Assembly (NCBI RefSeq): GCF_964204645.1 | Contig: NC_134026.1 | Coordinates: 10,814,450-10,878,449 of the forward strand | Reading direction: 5' to 3' | Source: Tubulanus polymorphus | Taxonomy: Eukaryota; Nemertea; Palaeonemertea; Tubulaniformes; Tubulanidae | DNA length: 64,000 nt | Part shown: positions 51,601-55,312 of the stretch, in pieces | How positions within the stretch are numbered: the stretch's first letter is position 1 | How the letters are laid out: each line of letters begins with the position of its first letter | Program-made: the position numbers and the translations under genes | The notes under the pieces: generated by a model | Databases searched by the model: none | Seen by the model: the letters and a program-made list of their open reading frames with translations, nothing else | Told to the model about the DNA's origin: nothing

Positions 51601-52812
51601 CTAATGGATGCAATTTATGCATCACAACGGTCAAAGACTTTATATGATGTTGTTCAATATCAAGAAAGTGAATTCAACAAATGGAGACGTATTCAAGGCC
51701 TCGTGGATCAGATTGTCAAATTGTTTTGTGGTGCTTATAAAGAGGATTTCAATATTTTGGCAGAAGCATTTTCTGAAAGTGACTATATTCAGAGTGGTGA
51801 GGCTGAACGAGTGTTAGTTTTTGCTTTGGTGTTGCTTGTCAATTTGGATATCAATGGACCAGTTCATGTTTACCACGAGACGCCATTGAAAGAAATTCTC
51901 AATCAAATCCAGTGTAACCCAGATGTTTCTCCTAGAAGATTGATAATCTCGGTGAATGCTGTGCAAAAAGCAAAAGGATGGCATGATATTTGTCGGGCAT
52001 TGCGCTGGTTGTTAGATGCACGTGGCAAAGAGCATTTGTATAAATGTTCCTGGATTTGGGAACCATTTCGTAATGGTAGGAAAGGTCTTCAATATCAGAG
52101 GTTTGATGATAAAATTCATACCACTCCAAATGTCTTTAGCAGTTGTGTGGGGAGAAAGGCTGAAGATGAGGCATCAGTTTATGAACAAGATAATACTGGG
52201 AAACTGACAAGTGATGAATTTAAATCAATTATCAAATCAAATCAAGTTTATAAAGATAGTCAATGTGAAGAGCCGATTGAAGATGAAGATTATCAGACTG
52301 CTCCAAAATCCATGATAGAATCACTTTTTCCGTCAGATCCAATAGATGATTCCATGTGTAATATATGTAATATACACTTCACACATCACTCACACCAAAT
52401 GAGAACTCATATTCAAGATATTGATTATGCGGAAGAAAATGATCCAGAGCCGAATCAATCAGATGTCACCAGTTTACGGATTGCCCACGAGAAAAGTGAT
52501 GAGCACCGTAGAGGCGTAAACATATACCAAGAATGCAAGAATAACATTCGAGTATCTTTCGAACCACTATTTGAATCAATTGCCTTGATCATGGCTAAAG
52601 GAAAGCAGGTGTATGATGATACTACTTACGCTCAGCAGTGGGTTCAATCTTTGGAGTCATTGCAAAAGGTGCATGAACAAGTGAATGCAGAAATTTCCAA
52701 GATAGTGAAAACAAAGGAGTGGATGCAGTACAAGAACTTGCAACACTTACACAGTGATTTATCGCATTGTTTGAAATTCGCACAGAAGATAGATAAAGAG
52801 GCACACTGTCAG
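4250..52812 (+). CDS. TRANK1-like: TRANK1-like TPR/ankyrin/SF1-helicase protein, 20 exons joined
   Basis: Exons 4250-4424, 4809-5077, 10412-10562, 20317-20643, 20732-21007, 21130-21380, 22545-22701, 25124-25339, 25427-25579, 25905-26171, 26490-26786, 39742-40105, 40211-40407, 40490-43518, 43603-43705, 43791-44006, 45851-46176, 48655-48819, 49547-49760 and 49856-52812 join in frame through GT-AG introns to 3,370 codons. Seen: TPR helices (residues about 60-200 and 400-535), ankyrin-like blocks (308-400, 540-750, 970-1150), Walker A GRSGTGKTT (about 1503), DETQD (1848), GDTAQSI (1874), NYRS (1924), SKGLEF (about 2023), ALTRAR (about 2107), alpha-solenoid-like repeats from about 2150, and a CxxC/His cluster (3218). 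This order matches the TRANK1 family, a UvrD/Rep-like SF1 helicase fused to TPR and ankyrin repeats. The ATPase motifs are intact; substrate and cellular role are not shown by the sequence. The 3' end may lie further downstream. Confidence 0.9.
4809..5077 (+). CDS. TRANK1-like: Exon 2: first TPR pair
   Basis: Acceptor AATTTCAG, donor AAG|GTAAGT. The peptide has a textbook TPR helix pair (EHGNALFKEGNYAKALDNYN, then LLSNRAYVFNRLGLNENAIK) ending at the typical LDPSW turn. TPRs are protein-docking helices. Entry phase 1, exit phase 0. Confidence 0.92.
5349..5662. repeat. Inverted-repeat element with tRNA B-box-like arms
   Basis: The left arm ATGTCACCTCGGTA..GGATTCAAAC..GATGGCATC matches the inverse of the right arm GATGCCATTAGGTTCGAATC..GGTGACAT. 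GGTTCGAATCC resembles a tRNA/SINE B box, but no full tRNA cloverleaf or A box was found. About 55-bp imperfect arms flank AT-rich filler. Confidence 0.55.
6267..6734. mobile_element. MITE with GGGAGCGTCC termini and TTA duplication, 468 bp
   Basis: The left end GGGAGCGTCCAAAAATTAC is mirrored by GTAATTTCTGGACGCTCCC at the right end. TTA lies immediately outside both ends (6264-6266 and 6735-6737), a 3-bp target duplication as in PIF/Harbinger-type elements. No transposase is encoded. Confidence 0.7.
8265..8976 (+). repeat. R1 repeat copy b, 3'-truncated
   Basis: Starts AGCCCACTTGGGACTTTAGT and follows R1 to the first CTCF-like unit (TGGCCACCAGGGGTGTTG at about 8950), then stops. Located in intron 2. 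Confidence 0.85.
9294..10080. mobile_element. TIR element with 5-bp duplication TAACT, 787 bp
   Basis: The left end CAGGGTTCGAATTTCAG is exactly mirrored at the right end (CTGAAATTCGAACCCTG). TAACT flanks both sides (9289-9293 and 10081-10085). Non-coding. Its termini and 5-bp duplication match the elements at 17283-18218 and 46875-47137; I read these as hAT-like non-autonomous elements. Confidence 0.8.
10412..10562 (+). CDS. TRANK1-like: Exon 3: continuation of TPR block
   Basis: Opens GYWKRSQFLRGIDDFSALHS, which completes the TPR begun in exon 2 (the usual xWxKGYxRxGxAL junction). Acceptor TTTTTGTAG, donor GAT|GTAAGT, exit phase 1. It is separated from exon 2 by a 5.3-kb intron full of repeats. 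Confidence 0.88.
10612..10772. mobile_element. pogo/Tigger-like MITE, about 160 bp
   Basis: The left end AGTGGAACCTCGTTATAATG is mirrored imperfectly by GTAACAAGGTTCCACTG followed by TA. GTGGAACCTCGTTATAA is characteristic of pogo-group Tc1/mariner termini. No ORF. Confidence 0.6.
11414..12825 (+). repeat. R1 repeat copy c, full length, five tandem CTCF-like units
   Basis: Begins AGCCCACTTGGGAC after a T run and ends CCCAAGTGGGCATGGTGTCC followed by CTGGACCCCTAG. GCCCACTTGGGA near the start is the inverse of TCCCAAGTGGGC near the end. The 3' half holds five units with CACCAGGGG starting at 12123, 12277, 12431, 12585 and 12738 (period 154, 154, 154, 153). No long ORF; the transposition class is unknown. 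Confidence 0.9.
13278..13661 (+). repeat. R1 copy d, 5' part, interrupted by DIRS1-like element
   Basis: R1-like from CGCTGAAGTCCCAG onward, ending TAGCTCATGAC, where the DIRS1-like element begins. The repeat resumes at 17039 with TCCATGATATTATGAGT, matching the R1 segment normally following ATGACAT. Confidence 0.75.
14007..15340 (+). pseudogene. Degraded DIRS1 gag of element B
   Basis: Opens MPPPPKGQHHGGEG like element A. The cysteine-rich part continues in another frame (CSRNTPCKSCEGWSEDLWIR at about 14115), showing a frameshift. Later pieces (PSVSR-type serine-rich spacer, DRIIQSLARSLSHVIPLSVW at about 15135) match element A gag. No intact ORF. Confidence 0.75.
15480..16420 (+). pseudogene. 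Degraded tyrosine recombinase of element B
   Basis: Box I ARRSEIHALS with the catalytic Arg is intact at about 15935-15960. After HQVR (about 16320) roughly 45 nt are missing relative to element A, a stop follows, and SPSTFTSFYLRDVS retains the Tyr region. Inactive as it stands. Confidence 0.75.
17039..17282 (+). repeat. R1 copy d, middle part
   Basis: R1 sequence resuming after element B, with a degenerate CTCF-like site TTCACCAGGGGGTGTTG at about 17085, and stopping at a 5-bp-TSD insertion. R1 ends after that insertion, at 18219-18250 (AAGTGGGCGTGGTGACC). Confidence 0.75.
17283..18218. mobile_element. hAT-like TIR element with 5-bp duplication AAGTG, 936 bp
   Basis: Left CAGGGGCGGATCCAG and right CTGGATCCGCCCCTG are exact inverses; AAGTG flanks both ends (17278-17282 and 18219-18223). 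The body contains many diverged AGTGCCCCTT / AAGTGCCCTTTTT pieces between about 17750 and 17985. A small ORF at 17382-17660 is not recognisable. Confidence 0.85.
18711..19133 (-). CDS. Uncertain antisense ORF with signal-peptide-like start, 140 aa
   Basis: Reads MKSTEYILVLSTIYLFSLAH, a plausible signal peptide, then a basic, Lys/Arg-rich region with one cysteine. It lies in intron 3 on the opposite strand. A GTAGGT just after the signal-like segment could be a donor. I recognise no family, see no polyadenylation signal and no repeat copy. It may be a nested gene, an unrecognised mobile-element remnant or chance. Confidence 0.2.
   Translation of the reverse strand: MKSTEYILVLSTIYLFSLAHGRFLIILIKDVTRKALLEGFPSDIIIIKKQQGQASISRMGKYSLQFCTFPPSKVSQTAKRRLTSLHINSNPYLPPIDKISAVFIQWLQFVPPRANRKLLSGPFYKGSTQLILKMQKDVVK
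19804..19860. repeat. Short direct repeat of about 19 bp
   Basis: GACAGGCAACCAGTC occurs twice about 30 bp apart in the 3' part of intron 3. From 18250 to 20316 I see little else besides the antisense ORF and a poly-G tract near 19590. Confidence 0.45.
20317..20643 (+). CDS. TRANK1-like: Exon 4: helical linker between TPR and ankyrin blocks
   Basis: Acceptor ATTTTAG, donor GTG|GTAAGT, phase 1 to 1. It encodes about 109 residues with amphipathic helices (e.g. EELWKLMKLLTHDISPRN) and ends LLMALKIGIGCG, leading into the ankyrin exon. I see no named motif of its own; assignment rests on frame, splice sites and position. Confidence 0.85.
20732..21007 (+). CDS. TRANK1-like: Exon 5: ankyrin repeats, first block
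   Basis: Starts GNFELLKYLFG and contains DDQGNTLIHYLCKTC and LRLLLNYDLDPMILNKEKKL, the TxLHxx and hydrophobic-helix pattern of ankyrin repeats. Acceptor TTTTTAG, donor GTG|GTAGGT, symmetric phase 1-1. Confidence 0.88.
21130..21380 (+). CDS. TRANK1-like: Exon 6: second TPR block
   Basis: Contains a TPR helix pair, TGNIAYKNEDYVKAIAFYSE and ILYNNRAAALIALQRYPEAY, strongly like TPRs of co-chaperone type. Acceptor CCATTTCAG, donor AAT|GTATGT. Entry phase 1, exit phase 0, the same phase pattern as exon 2, which suggests the TPR units may have arisen by duplication. Confidence 0.9.
21407..21771 (+). repeat. R1 copy e with internal deletion and TA microsatellite
   Basis: R1 5' end (AGCCCACTTGGGAC) and 3' end (CCCAAGTGGGCATGGTGTCC) are present, but the middle is replaced by a TA run of about 55 bp (about 21570-21627). 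One CTCF-like unit remains (GTCACCAGGGGCATTG at about 21684). Intron 6. Confidence 0.85.
22545..22701 (+). CDS. TRANK1-like: Exon 7: TPR continuation
   Basis: Opens GYRKLARICTFQGKFDKAAE, the same TPR completion seen at the exon 2-3 junction. Acceptor TATTCAG, donor TCAG|GTAATT, phase 0 to 1. Confidence 0.88.
23287..24030. mobile_element. pogo-like TIR element carrying a 138-bp minisatellite
   Basis: Left CAGCATAACTCGCTTAATT and right AATTAAGCAAGTTCTATAG are imperfect inverses, each bordered by TA (23285-23286 and 24031-24032). Inside, GAGGATGTGCCC starts at 23341, 23479, 23620 and 23750 and heads units of about 130-141 bp containing CCAAAGGTCAAGGTCA-type sequence. No transposase ORF. Intron 7. 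Confidence 0.7.
24620..24765. repeat. Dispersed repeat related to 2935-3070
   Basis: GATGAATCATCATGCAG, GTGCTTCACGGAGATTGTGT and TTTTCATAAGAATT in the same order as at the upstream copy. Otherwise intron 7 outside 23287-24030 shows nothing I can name. Confidence 0.5.
25124..25339 (+). CDS. TRANK1-like: Exon 8: ankyrin-type region, second block
   Basis: About 72 residues including EWYAVHMLFLGGGHGYHKGQ and ending SLFDLTHALLAG. Acceptor TAATTTCAG, donor GCAG|GTACGT, symmetric phase 1-1. A weak ankyrin-like helix pattern is visible; the glycine-rich loop is unusual for the fold. Confidence 0.82.
25427..25579 (+). CDS. TRANK1-like: Exon 9: ankyrin-type region
   Basis: Encodes VLAKLIEHHADIGTMKLDDS and SPINSAILLGVNVG, an ankyrin-like helix-turn-helix. 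Acceptor GTCTTAAG, donor TTG|GTAAGT, symmetric phase 1-1. A short 87-nt intron separates it from exon 8. Confidence 0.82.
25905..26171 (+). CDS. TRANK1-like: Exon 10: ankyrin repeats
   Basis: Starts GNFQVLKVVVHMYPNL and contains RGPLHFIAGLHVG and LIQFLIDKGIDPLYRDDDGS, clear ankyrin signatures. Acceptor TATTTACAG, donor CCG|GTAAAT, symmetric phase 1-1. It ends on a lysine-rich helix. Confidence 0.88.
26490..26786 (+). CDS. TRANK1-like: Exon 11: Lys/Gln/Ser-rich linker
   Basis: About 99 residues of low-complexity polar sequence (e.g. DSASQERSDQSQPLKENSTR), probably disordered, ending in a short helix before a GAG|GTAAGG donor. Symmetric phase 1-1. The following intron is about 13 kb and contains the Ngaro-like element. 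Confidence 0.75.
27234..27470 (+). pseudogene. Possible LINE ORF1 fragment
   Basis: A short frame reads EGSIKDTFRLGKKLAGITLE, then frameshifts to LLIQGRLRKGKARP. The FRLGK...RLxKGK arrangement resembles RRM/ORF1 regions of animal LINEs. Weak evidence; could be chance. Confidence 0.3.
27781..27844 (-). repeat. Split direct repeat B2 of element C
   Basis: TAATATTCTCACTCCCTGTT through AAAAACCGGG, matching 28027-28090 with few differences. It is the outermost 3' end of the element on the minus strand. Confidence 0.9.
27976..28026 (-). repeat. Split direct repeat A2 of element C
   Basis: GCCAAACTGATTCCTTCC through GTGAGAATAGTA, nearly identical to 35791-35841 at the other end of the element. It abuts B1, and the junction makes the palindrome GAGAATAGTATAATATTCTC. 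Confidence 0.92.
28027..28090 (-). repeat. Split direct repeat B1 of element C
   Basis: Second copy of the TAATATTCTCACTCCCTGTT..CCGGG unit, directly adjoining A2. Sits between the recombinase gene and A2 as expected for this element class. Confidence 0.9.
28274..29407 (-). pseudogene. Tyrosine recombinase of element C, frameshifted
   Basis: The N-terminal half (29407-28769) holds box I LFCSGDRGSDLGIMQSN with the catalytic Arg. A frame change near 28750 leads to EGETVHSFRAGTSVILAISG (HxxR) and SEHWFGRARQW, and a further change to KSPSMARYYSAVD with the nucleophile Tyr. All four catalytic positions can be seen, but not in one frame. Confidence 0.85.
29800..30470 (-). pseudogene. RNase H region of element C
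   Basis: The frame 30420-30124 reads ISLQSDASGFRWGGCLM, then ISVKETLALAKVL and FRVDAKVDS, matching the first three RNase H catalytic blocks. The last, LFYVPSLDNEADLGHS, lies in another frame at about 30050. Frameshifted. A PWETPDS duplication occurs at about 29900. Confidence 0.8.
30476..31649 (-). pseudogene. Reverse transcriptase of element C
   Basis: A 347-residue open frame (31649-30606) has PSKPRLCHDERFLN, FTTVDDKSGYDHV (motif A), PFGFKASAFIYHTVG (motif B) and VLQYIDDRISG (motif C, YIDD at 30831-30842). The thumb-like segment IQRFVGKLISFSMAVPATRL continues in another frame from about 30615, so a frameshift ends the ORF early. The polymerase core itself looks intact. Confidence 0.88.
31171..32432 (-). 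repeat. Tandem duplication unit 1 within element C
   Basis: From GTCAAAGGCATCACAAGG to AAAAAAGTCAAAC; repeated at 32475-33747 with an offset of about 1,304 bp and over 95 percent identity by eye. It spans gag to the N-terminal part of the reverse transcriptase. Confidence 0.88.
32000..32430 (-). pseudogene. gag region of element C, inner copy
   Basis: A CCHC zinc knuckle CFNCREKGHLARFC (Cx2Cx4Hx4C) lies at 32015-32056, just upstream of the polymerase. Gag sequence continues upstream in other frames (e.g. DLARFERLKPIDSAP at about 32370). Broken by frameshifts. Confidence 0.75.
32475..33747 (-). repeat. Tandem duplication unit 2 within element C
   Basis: Second copy of the gag-RT segment, including another zinc knuckle at 33319-33360. 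It carries an extra 12-bp CTCTAACAAATC duplication near 33500. At its inner end an RT piece (IPPHLVMPLT) is fused directly to gag-like VLRKSDVLVGVDLFDFFRL. Confidence 0.88.
33764..35018 (+). repeat. R1 repeat copy g, full length, inside element C
   Basis: Starts AGCCCACTTAGGAC after a T run and ends CCAAGTGGGCATGGTGTCCC followed by CTGGACCCCTA. Four CTCF-like units start at 34469, 34623, 34777 and 34932 (about 154-bp period). Because it is nested in the Ngaro-like element, it inserted later. Confidence 0.88.
35183..35320. repeat. Two-copy direct repeat in the leader of element C
   Basis: CACAGCAGGCAACAGGACAC followed by ACAGTCCTG occurs twice, about 93 bp apart. Overlapping ORFs here on both strands arise from the repeats. 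Confidence 0.7.
35351..35590. repeat. Minisatellite, about 62-bp unit, four copies
   Basis: Each unit has TTTGTCCAAACACATTGGAT, CCGACCACCGAAGTGGGCA and ATATACGTATCTA. It sits near the 5' end of element C, where leader repeats occur in several YR retrotransposons. Not coding. Confidence 0.88.
35791..35841 (-). repeat. Split direct repeat A1, 5' end of element C
   Basis: GCCAAACTGATTCCTTCC through GTGAGAATAGTA, matching A2 (27976-28026) with two differences. It defines the outer 5' limit of the element on the minus strand. Confidence 0.92.
36143..36397 (+). repeat. R1 repeat copy h, 5' fragment
   Basis: AGCCCACTTGGGACTTAAGT through ACTGGCAGCCATTG, then truncated. Intron 11. Confidence 0.85.
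36960..37720. repeat. R2 dispersed repeat, copy a
   Basis: Shares GGGTACAGCTAGCAGTTGGC, GTTCAGTCTGTGAACAGCTT and CATGGTCATTGGCCTA with 48480-48620, and weaker upstream similarity. Non-coding. Class unknown. Confidence 0.6.
37868..38873 (+). repeat. R1 repeat copy i, 5'-truncated
   Basis: Picks up R1 at TTTGGAGGGAAATTTTGAAG and runs to the R1 end (CCAAGTGGGTATGGTGTCCC). CTCF-like units start at about 38327, 38483, 38633 and 38787; the second, GTCACCAGGGGGCGCTG, is the best match to the CTCF core in the window. Confidence 0.87.
39161..39307 (+). pseudogene. LINE reverse transcriptase C-terminal tail
   Basis: Forty-eight codons plus stop read FRIRYVDEWSRLPACVVLTP, then DSFKRELSQLWENPP. The RNRVVDxWNxLPxxVVxAxSxxxFKxxLxxxW tail is typical of the end of ORF2 in CR1/Jockey-like non-LTR retrotransposons. 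No polymerase motifs remain. Confidence 0.7.
39742..40105 (+). CDS. TRANK1-like: Exon 12: basic linker and helical region
   Basis: Acceptor chosen at TTGATAG|ATACACC because phase 1 then reads DTPEQFLMTSSAFGEETVKQ; the CAG 16 nt upstream would give a stop in the required phase. The exon holds RLSELPQSKYREILTQCSKQ and IFDLIKLRRRKKNCTVEGLA. Donor AAAG|GTATGC, exit phase 2. Confidence 0.8.
40211..40407 (+). CDS. TRANK1-like: Exon 13: ankyrin repeats, third block
   Basis: Encodes MEILIKCGASVEAKNSEDPP, INILLKNGCDYNNLSTEKGD and TYLHAALRLCISKG, two clear ankyrin repeats. Acceptor TTCTTTGAG, donor AAAG|GTATGT. Phase 2 entry pairs with exon 12. Confidence 0.9.
40490..43518 (+). CDS. TRANK1-like: Exon 14: last ankyrin repeat, acidic linker, SF1 helicase core
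   Basis: A single 3,029-nt exon. It begins GNFDLLEHFLDEIKYPHVNP (ankyrin), then a Ser/Asp/Glu-rich stretch, then the UvrD/Rep-type ATPase: Walker A GRSGTGKTT at about 41900, motif II DETQD at 42933, motif III TGDTAQSI at about 43012, motif IV region NYRS at 43163 and motif V SKGLEFDDV at about 43459. The 340 or so residues between Walker A and DETQD include very acidic runs (e.g. DEEKAENDDDEDCC). All residues expected for ATP binding and hydrolysis are present. Donor CCCAG|GTAAGT. Confidence 0.95.
43603..43705 (+). CDS. TRANK1-like: Exon 15: helicase connector
   Basis: Encodes AHKEWRVVREFIDEQVKKQK and continues to a CTAG|GTAAGT donor. It continues the helicase 2A region between motifs V and VI. 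Phase 0 to 1; an 84-nt intron separates it from exon 14. Confidence 0.88.
43791..44006 (+). CDS. TRANK1-like: Exon 16: helicase motif VI
   Basis: Contains ELKYLYTALTRARVNVWIFD, the motif VI of UvrD/Rep helicases (consensus LYVAxTRAR) with its arginine finger. Acceptor CATTTTAG, donor AAAG|GTAGTC, symmetric phase 1-1. Confidence 0.93.
45000..45530. repeat. Dispersed repeat related to 8040-8160
   Basis: TTGATTTGGTTTTTGGGAGG and, inverted, the CAAGAGCCCCAAGG..GGCCAGCCTGT block are shared with the intron 2 region near 8060-8150. Rest of intron 16 (44007-45850) shows nothing further that I can name. Confidence 0.45.
45851..46176 (+). CDS. TRANK1-like: Exon 17: post-helicase helical repeats
   Basis: Encodes GDEFYRKRMFELAATCYDKA and AAELYLMCERFEEAAKCLYN, TPR-like or clathrin-like helical hairpins following the helicase. 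Acceptor TTTGTAG, donor CAT|GTAAGT, phase 1 to 0. Confidence 0.88.
46751..47160 (+). repeat. R1 repeat copy f, fragment split by a MITE
   Basis: R1 from TAATTTTGGGAAGTTTTGAA to TCAAGATGGCTG (46874), resuming at 47138 with GGCTGACTGCTGGCA. Intron 17. Confidence 0.75.
46875..47137. mobile_element. hAT-like MITE with 5-bp duplication GGCTG, 263 bp
   Basis: Left CAGGGGCGGATACAGG and right CCTGTATCCGCCCTTG are near-perfect inverses. GGCTG flanks both ends (46870-46874 and 47138-47142). The empty site can be read from other R1 copies (AAGATGGCTGACTGGCA). Confidence 0.85.
47790..47845. repeat. Tandem duplication of a 27-bp unit
   Basis: CTGTTGGGCAACGCTGAAAA followed by CTTT occurs twice in tandem. 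Intron 17. Confidence 0.8.
47890..48620. repeat. R2 dispersed repeat, copy b
   Basis: Shares GATCCGTTTT..GAGCCTG, GCGGCACAGTG, GTTCACTG and TATATCAGTAATAG-type blocks with 55780-56120, and the GGGTACAGCTAGCAGTTGGC block with 37580. Ends about 35 bp before exon 18. Confidence 0.6.
48655..48819 (+). CDS. TRANK1-like: Exon 18: helical repeats
   Basis: Encodes FYEAGVRYRKANSIMDAAKA and ERGHRYKEAVNLLGSG, continuing the TPR-like solenoid. Acceptor TTTTTCAG, donor AAAG|GTATGT, phase 0-0 and 55 codons exactly. Confidence 0.87.
49000..49178. mobile_element. MITE with 27-bp inverted termini, about 180 bp
   Basis: AAAATATAAGTCCCACAATC..ACAGGAT is exactly inverted as ATCCTGTGATTGTGGGACTT..ATATTTT. The centre is AT-rich with a TA run. 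Intron 18. Confidence 0.75.
49547..49760 (+). CDS. TRANK1-like: Exon 19: helical repeats
   Basis: Encodes KDLCLNAASYYLKHDKHEYA and RERQYLIAADYLGQRG. Acceptor CTTTCAG, donor CGAG|GTGAGA, phase 0 to 1; a 95-nt intron separates it from exon 20. Confidence 0.87.
49856..52812 (+). CDS. TRANK1-like: Exon 20: large C-terminal region with CxxC/His cluster
   Basis: A 2,957-nt exon in phase 1 after CTCTTTCAG. It opens with solenoid-like helices (DAAQLLRKFGKLEDALKLLD), continues through a long helical region typical of the TRANK1 C-terminal half, and ends with CNICNIHFTHHSHQMRTH at about residue 3218, a possible zinc-binding site, and a predicted helix. Two endings are possible: splicing at CAG|GTATGT (52812), or reading on to TGA at 52828-52830 with tail VCKVF. 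I saw no AATAAA just downstream, so splicing to an unseen exon seems slightly more likely. Confidence 0.88.
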
Positions 52813-53056
52813 GTATGTAAAGTATTTTGAAAACAAATGTTGAGTACAGTGTTACAAGGGTCTTTTCTTAAGGGAATATTTTCACAGACCATTTGACATT
52901 CAGAATCACCATTTAGTTTCATCTTTATTGAAGGTAAAAATACAGTAGATTCCGCCTAAACCGGTATAGTTGGGACCTTCAGGATACAATACGTGGGGCA
53001 CATATTATTACTATAAGCTACCTGAACTTGGGAACTATACTACTAATCATTTTTGG

Positions 53057-53308
53057 ACCACTTGGGACTTCAGTCCCAGCAGGCTATTGCGTTGACTTTT
53101 TGTCCTCCGTCCGTCCGTAGATGGAATCCAGTTATTTTGAGAAGTTTTGAAGACGCTTCAATGTAATGTCTTGATATTTGGTTTGTACATGTATCTACCC
53201 TAGACACCTCTTCAGCCCGAAAACTGGCCCTGTCAGATTTAAGATGACTGGCAGCTGACTGGCAGCCATTGTTGTTCGCCAAAATCGGCACATTTTACAC
53301 ATTTTTGG
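53057..53308 (+). repeat. R1 repeat copy j, 5' part
   Basis: ACCACTTGGGACTTCAGTCC through GCACATTTTACACATTTTTG, then joined to copia-derived sequence. Its last 100 bp or so are duplicated at 53807-53895. Confidence 0.8.
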
Positions 53309-53367
53309 CTCGTCAGCCTATGACAGCCTATGTCAACGGTCTGGCCGATCGATAATCATTCGTATGC

Positions 53368-53806
53368 TTAATACGCTACGCTCGAAGCTATTTTTAGCAC
53401 ACTCAAATGCAATTTCAGTAGCCTGAGTCTCTCGAATTGAACCCTTGGTAACGGTTTTGTGAAAATGTCTGCTGCCATTTCCTGAGTTGGACAATATTCA
53501 AGAGCGATTATCCTGTTCTCCACTGCTTCCCGAGTGAAATGGTACTTCACATTAATGTGCTTAGTTCTTTCGTGCGCAACAGGGTTTCGTGCGAGACATA
53601 TTGCTCCTTGATTGTCTTCCAGCATCCTTGTTGGTAAGTCCTGTGGAACTCCTAGATCGGACAGTAAACTTCTCAGATGAACTGTCTCCTGAGTTCCAGA
53701 ACACAAAGCAATGTACTCAGCTTCTGATGTTGATAATGCTACTGTACATTGCTTCTTGGATAGCCAGCTAATGGCTCCATCTCCTAATAGAACATTTCCA
53801 GTAATT
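53368..53806 (-). pseudogene. copia-type RNase H fragment
   Basis: The minus strand reads GAISWLSKKQCTVALSTSEA, then EYIALCSGTQETVHLRSLL, LEDNQGAICLARNP, HERTKHINVKYHF and AADIFTKPLPRVQFERLRLL. These are the standard C-terminal RNase H blocks of Ty1/copia polyproteins. Only this end of the element is present; no LTR was identified. It is flanked by direct copies of R1-copia junction sequence. Confidence 0.92.
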
Positions 53807-53998
53807 GAAAACTGGCCCTGTCAGATTTAAGATGGCTGACTGGCAGTCATTGTTGTTCGCCAAAATCGGCGCATTTTACACATTTTTTCGCTCGTCAGCC
53901 TATGTCAACGGTCTGGCCGATCAATAATCATTCGTATGCTTAATACGCTACGCTCGAAGCTATTTTTAGCACACTCAAACGCAATTTCAGTAGCCTGT
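53807..53998 (+). repeat. Partial tandem duplicate of 53219-53424
   Basis: GAAAACTGGCCCTGTCAGAT through CAATTTCAGTAGCCTG repeats the R1 j to copia junction with small differences. It implies a duplication after the copia fragment had joined R1. Confidence 0.82.
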
Positions 53999-54575
53999 AA
54001 TTTCACTACTAATGGGCGAATTGAACGGATTAAACAAAAATATATTTCGTAATTGGTTTTTCTTTATGGTGAAAGCTGTGGGTTTCATATTTTTGAGAAA
54101 TTTACCAAAAAGTTTCAAAAATTTGATTTATTTGAGAACATTTTTTATGCAGCAACTTTAGCTGTCCAAAATAACACATGTGAAAATTCAATGCTATTGG
54201 CGTCGGAAGAACTTTATGTTGTCAATTCAACTATCAGAGTAGCATCCAACGCAGTGGTTAATTGAAGCTAGTTTATTAATGACGTAAGTCAATCACAGGA
54301 GCACATAAAGAATAATAAAACACAACACTCTGAACAGGACCTTATATACACTGGCTAGAGAATCTTCTAGAAACTCTGGAACAATCTAAGAACTTTAGTA
54401 ACATCTAGAGACAATACACAATAGTTGTTTACCCGTTAATTACTGAGTCATCATTCTAGAATTGTCTAAATACATAAACATGTTTACCCCTGCATCTAAA
54501 TAAATATGTCAGTATGTCAATCAAACAATAACATGTTGGATCATAATAGAAACACACATATTTCCACACTTTATA

Positions 54576-55312
54576 CAGTCAACCTCGGTTAATCCGTTAT
54601 TCCCTTAAAAATTCTGTGTCTAATTCGTACTCCATAATCCGTATTTTCACTTATTCCGTAGACAAATGCATGGTCCCGTTGCCCAATCTATATGTAAATC
54701 CTTACCTGTAATCCGTATCAGCTGTATCAGCTGTTGGGAATGTACACTTGAAGTGAAAAAAGTATAAACATTTGTAATCTAATGAGGTTAATGTGGTCAG
54801 TATAGGGAAATATATAGTAAATTAGGAAATATGAGAAACTCCAGAAAACACTGAAGTTAATCCATCAAGGTCATAGTCTCAAGCTTCAATAAATATTCAG
54901 TACTGATGCTATTATCTGTCAATCAACCAAAGTCCTTTGATGAATCGCCCCAAGTACATGGCCTGTGGGATGGGTTATCTGTACTAGACATACGATGGCT
55001 TCAAATAGTCCTACTCTACTGAAACCAATTGGTTTGTGTTTCATCACACCAGGGGTGTTTTCTTTTCATGTATAAATGATATCAAATGGATCCAATGAAC
55101 TATCGGATGCTATGAACTTTTTATTCCCTCCAATGGATTGTTAGAATGTGGTTCTACTGCTGTAAAGTTTTAGTAGTCGTCTACAGTTTTAGAGATAACT
55201 AAACCAGCGATTAAATGGAATGTGCACTTAAATCATAGTTTATACATGTAATAGTTAATTCGTATCAATCACCTAATCCGTACTAAAAAGCTCAGTCCCT
55301 TGCTGTTGACTG
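54576..55312. mobile_element. pogo-like TIR element flanked by TA, 737 bp
   Basis: Starts CAGTCAACC after TA (54574-54575) and ends GGTTGACTG-like (CTGTTGACTG) before TA (55313-55314). Contains repeated AATCCGTA/ATTCCGTA motifs near both ends. No transposase ORF seen. Confidence 0.65.

Noticed and set aside
54053-54265. 70-codon ORF as a final exon of the TRANK1-like gene
   Set aside because: No suitable acceptor in phase 0 was seen and the peptide has no resemblance to the family.
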